This document shows positions 13,959-15,260 of a stretch of 15,260 nt of DNA, piece by piece. Numbering within the stretch: position 1 is the first letter of the stretch; every line of letters begins with the position of its first letter. Source of the DNA: Actinomycetota bacterium. Lineage in GTDB: Bacteria > Actinomycetota > Thermoleophilia > Miltoncostaeales > Miltoncostaeaceae. The notes under the pieces were generated by a model. It did not search any database and had not been told where the DNA came from. It was given only the letters and a program-made list of their open reading frames with translations. The stretch is taken from contig CANJMX010000023.1 in NCBI GenBank assembly GCA_947475125.1, positions 1-15,260 of the forward strand, read 5' to 3'. The translations under genes were made by a program, and so were the position numbers.

Positions 13959-13964
13959 ACAATA
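13959..13964 (-). promoter_or_regulatory. -10 box of the RsbW-like gene, leaderless type
   Basis: On the minus strand TATTGT ends 9 nt before GTG 13949, with no ribosome binding site between. No convincing -35 is visible. Confidence 0.4.
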
Positions 13965-14058
13965 CGCCGCACACCCGGCATTGCCCTGCATGCGGGCTCC
14001 GGCGAGACACGTTGATGACGTGCGTACCCGTACGCGCGGGCGCGCCGGAGGCGAGGGC

Positions 14059-14064
14059 TAGCAT
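14059..14064 (+). promoter_or_regulatory. -10 box of the L,D-transpeptidase gene
   Basis: TAGCAT within GCTAGCAT would start transcription near 14071, leaving a leader of about 29 nt that carries a TGGAG site. Confidence 0.4.
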
Positions 14065-14088
14065 CCGGCCGGTCCCGATCCGATGCCC

Positions 14089-14093
14089 TGGAG
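14089..14093 (+). promoter_or_regulatory. Ribosome binding site of the L,D-transpeptidase gene
   Basis: TGGAG lies 6 nt before GTG 14100. It favours that start over GTG 14106. Confidence 0.5.
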
Positions 14094-14099
14094 TACCCC

Positions 14100-15089
14100 G
14101 TGTCAGTGATTCACCCCAGCATCCGCGCCATTGCAGCGGGTGCCATCTTTCTGGCAATTCCCGCGTGGGCGTTTGCGCAGCAGGCGACGCCACTGCCCGA
14201 GGGCACGGTCCCCGCCGGCGTCTCCATCGCGGGGCTGGATGTCTCGGGGCTCACGGCCATCGACGCGAAGGGGTTGGTACTCAACACCATCGTTGCGCCG
14301 CACCGCGCTGCCATGCCGCTCACCTTCCATGGCCGTGCGCTGGAGATCGATCCGGACGCGGCAGGGTATGCGGCCGACGTGGACGCGGCTGTCATCGCTG
14401 CCATGCAGGCGGTGCCCGCCCCCGGGGCGATCACCACCATTCCCCTCGTCGAGACCATCAGTAAGTCGAAGCTGCGGGATGTCATCGAGTGGCGGGCGGG
14501 CCAGATCGCTCTCCCCGCCCGAGATGCCACCGTCAGCCTGAACCGCGCCTTTCGCCCGGTGGTCGGCAAGGCCGCCTTCGGCTACACCGTTGACGTGTCA
14601 AAGGCGGTGGCGCTTCTGGCTCCCGCCCTCATCACGGCTCGCCCCGCCACCCCGTATGCGCTGCCCGAGACGCGGGTGGCCCCCGAGGTCACGTCAATCG
14701 GGCCGGTGGTCGTGGTGACCCGCGGCAACTTCAAGTTGCGGCTCTATAAGGGGACCCGGCGCATCCGCACCTATCCGATCGCGGTTGGCCAGTCTGCCTA
14801 TCCCACGCCCACGGGTAATTTCCGCGTGATCGAGAAGCAGATGAACCCCACCTGGTTCCCGCCCAGTTCGCCGTGGGCTGCGGGCTTGGGCCCCGTTCCT
14901 CCCGGATCGAGCAACCCGCTGGGCACCCGCTGGATCGGCACCTCCGCGCCGGGTATCGGAATGCATGGCACCCCGAACCCGTCGTCGATCGGATCGGCCG
15001 CATCGCATGGCTGTATCCGCATGTACATCTCAGATGTCGAGAACCTGTACCCACGTGTGCAGGTCGGTACCCCCGTCTTCATCCGCTGA
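14100..15089 (+). CDS. Secreted L,D-transpeptidase with PG_binding_4-like N-domain
   Basis: Cell-wall enzyme that forms 3-3 cross-links between peptidoglycan stems or attaches partners to them. The 329-aa product begins with a signal peptide: a hydrophobic helix at about 8-24 and a cleavage motif AFA at 24-26. Residues about 36-165 resemble the PG_binding_4 repeat found before VanW or YkuD domains (VPAGVSIAGLDVSGL, then EIDPDAAGYAADVDAAV, then PVVGKAAFGYTVDVSKAV). The YkuD catalytic domain spans about 203-329. It has the substrate-binding MHGTP at 288-292 and the signature SHGCIRM at 302-308 with catalytic cysteine C305 and histidine H303. Key residues are intact. It is expected to resist ordinary penicillins but not carbapenems, as the family does. 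It is divergent from the RsbW-like gene and convergent with the probable hflX gene. Confidence 0.93.
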   Translation: MSVIHPSIRAIAAGAIFLAIPAWAFAQQATPLPEGTVPAGVSIAGLDVSGLTAIDAKGLVLNTIVAPHRAAMPLTFHGRALEIDPDAAGYAADVDAAVIAAMQAVPAPGAITTIPLVETISKSKLRDVIEWRAGQIALPARDATVSLNRAFRPVVGKAAFGYTVDVSKAVALLAPALITARPATPYALPETRVAPEVTSIGPVVVVTRGNFKLRLYKGTRRIRTYPIAVGQSAYPTPTGNFRVIEKQMNPTWFPPSSPWAAGLGPVPPGSSNPLGTRWIGTSAPGIGMHGTPNPSSIGSAASHGCIRMYISDVENLYPRVQVGTPVFIR

Positions 15090-15111
15090 ACCGCGTCGCC
15101 CCGGGGGTTCA
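15087..15111. terminator. Inverted repeat between convergent L,D-transpeptidase and hflX-like genes
   Basis: TGAACC (15087-15092) and GGTTCA (15106-15111) are perfect 6-bp arms with a 13-nt GC-rich loop; the left arm contains the transpeptidase stop. An alternative pairing joins CCGCG (15091-15095) with CGCGG (15113-15117). It is weak as a terminator but placed where one is needed. Confidence 0.3.
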
Positions 15112-15123
15112 CCGCGGGCCGCC

Positions 15124-15260
15124 TTACGGCGACTGGCGTTCCCTGGCGGCGAGTGCCCGCACGCGGGCCGCATCAACCGGGGGCATGAGTGCGCGGATGA
15201 GCGTGCCCTCGGGCCCGGCTTCCTGGGTGACCTCGCGCCCGGCGGAGTAGATGGCCGAGA
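15124..15260 (-). CDS. hflX: C-terminal end of a probable HflX GTPase (partial)
   Basis: A minus-strand frame enters from the right edge and ends at TAA (15124-15126). Forty-four residues are visible: SAIYSAGREVTQ, then EAGPEGTLIRALMPP, then VDAARVRALAARERQSP. The pattern of a small residue and a helix start, then glycine, an acidic stretch, EGT and a hydrophobic strand ending in P matches the C-terminal domain of actinobacterial HflX, the ribosome-splitting GTPase. None of the GTP-binding motifs fall inside the window, so the call depends on this tail alone and is moderate. Confidence 0.5.
   Translation of the reverse strand, partial: SAIYSAGREVTQEAGPEGTLIRALMPPVDAARVRALAARERQSP

Noticed and set aside
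1..15260. CRISPR arrays, tRNA or rRNA genes, insertion sequences, prophage or attachment sites
   Set aside because: No regularly spaced direct repeats, cloverleaf-type sequences, transposase or integrase motifs or terminal repeats were seen by eye on either strand.

Overview
The window is about 15.3 kb of very GC-rich, densely coding bacterial chromosome. Gene order (probable rplY end, pth, mfd, a membrane protein, a SurA/PrsA-like foldase, mazG, eno, ftsB-like, DUF501), frequent GTG/TTG starts, ATGA/GTGA overlaps and leaderless-looking promoters all point to the Actinomycetota. The foldase-mazG-eno-ftsB order and the small proteins after DUF501 suggest a Thermoleophilia-like lineage; this is inference from gene order, not a database search.

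Region 1 (1-4597, + strand) is a tightly overlapping operon: the last codons of a probable ribosomal protein L25, peptidyl-tRNA hydrolase, transcription-repair coupling factor Mfd, and a multi-pass DedA/VTT-like membrane protein. Region 2 (4594-6649) starts with its own promoter, where a -10 box lies 8 nt before a GTG. It encodes a lipoprotein foldase and a double-domain MazG whose N-terminal methylase half is shrunken. Region 3 (6676-9759) has an enolase promoter and gene, a stem-loop, then a run of division-associated or unknown small genes: FtsB/DivIC-like, DUF501, a 105-aa protein, an 80-aa single-TM protein and a DUF3817 membrane protein. Region 4 (9787-11337, - strand) is a two-gene unit: RNA polymerase omega with a long acidic tail, followed by a 333-aa protein of unknown function. 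Region 5 (11338-11435) is a divergent promoter region with a perfect 8-6-8 dyad, facing a two-CBS-domain protein and then an SF2 helicase. Region 6 (13542-15260) has a GHKL anti-sigma-factor kinase on the minus strand, a secreted L,D-transpeptidase on the plus strand, and the 3' end of a probable hflX on the minus strand.

The genes are largely housekeeping: translation recycling, transcription-coupled repair, nucleotide sanitation, glycolysis, septum formation, cell-wall cross-linking and RNA polymerase assembly. I see no CRISPR array, tRNA, rRNA, insertion sequence, prophage or obvious defence island. The most interesting points are the dyad embedded in the CBS-gene promoter, the acidic-tailed omega subunit paired with an unknown protein, the missing conventional start codon of the ftsB-like gene, the recurring G(G/C)TANNNT promoter pattern with leaderless starts, and the inverted repeats at every convergent gene junction.
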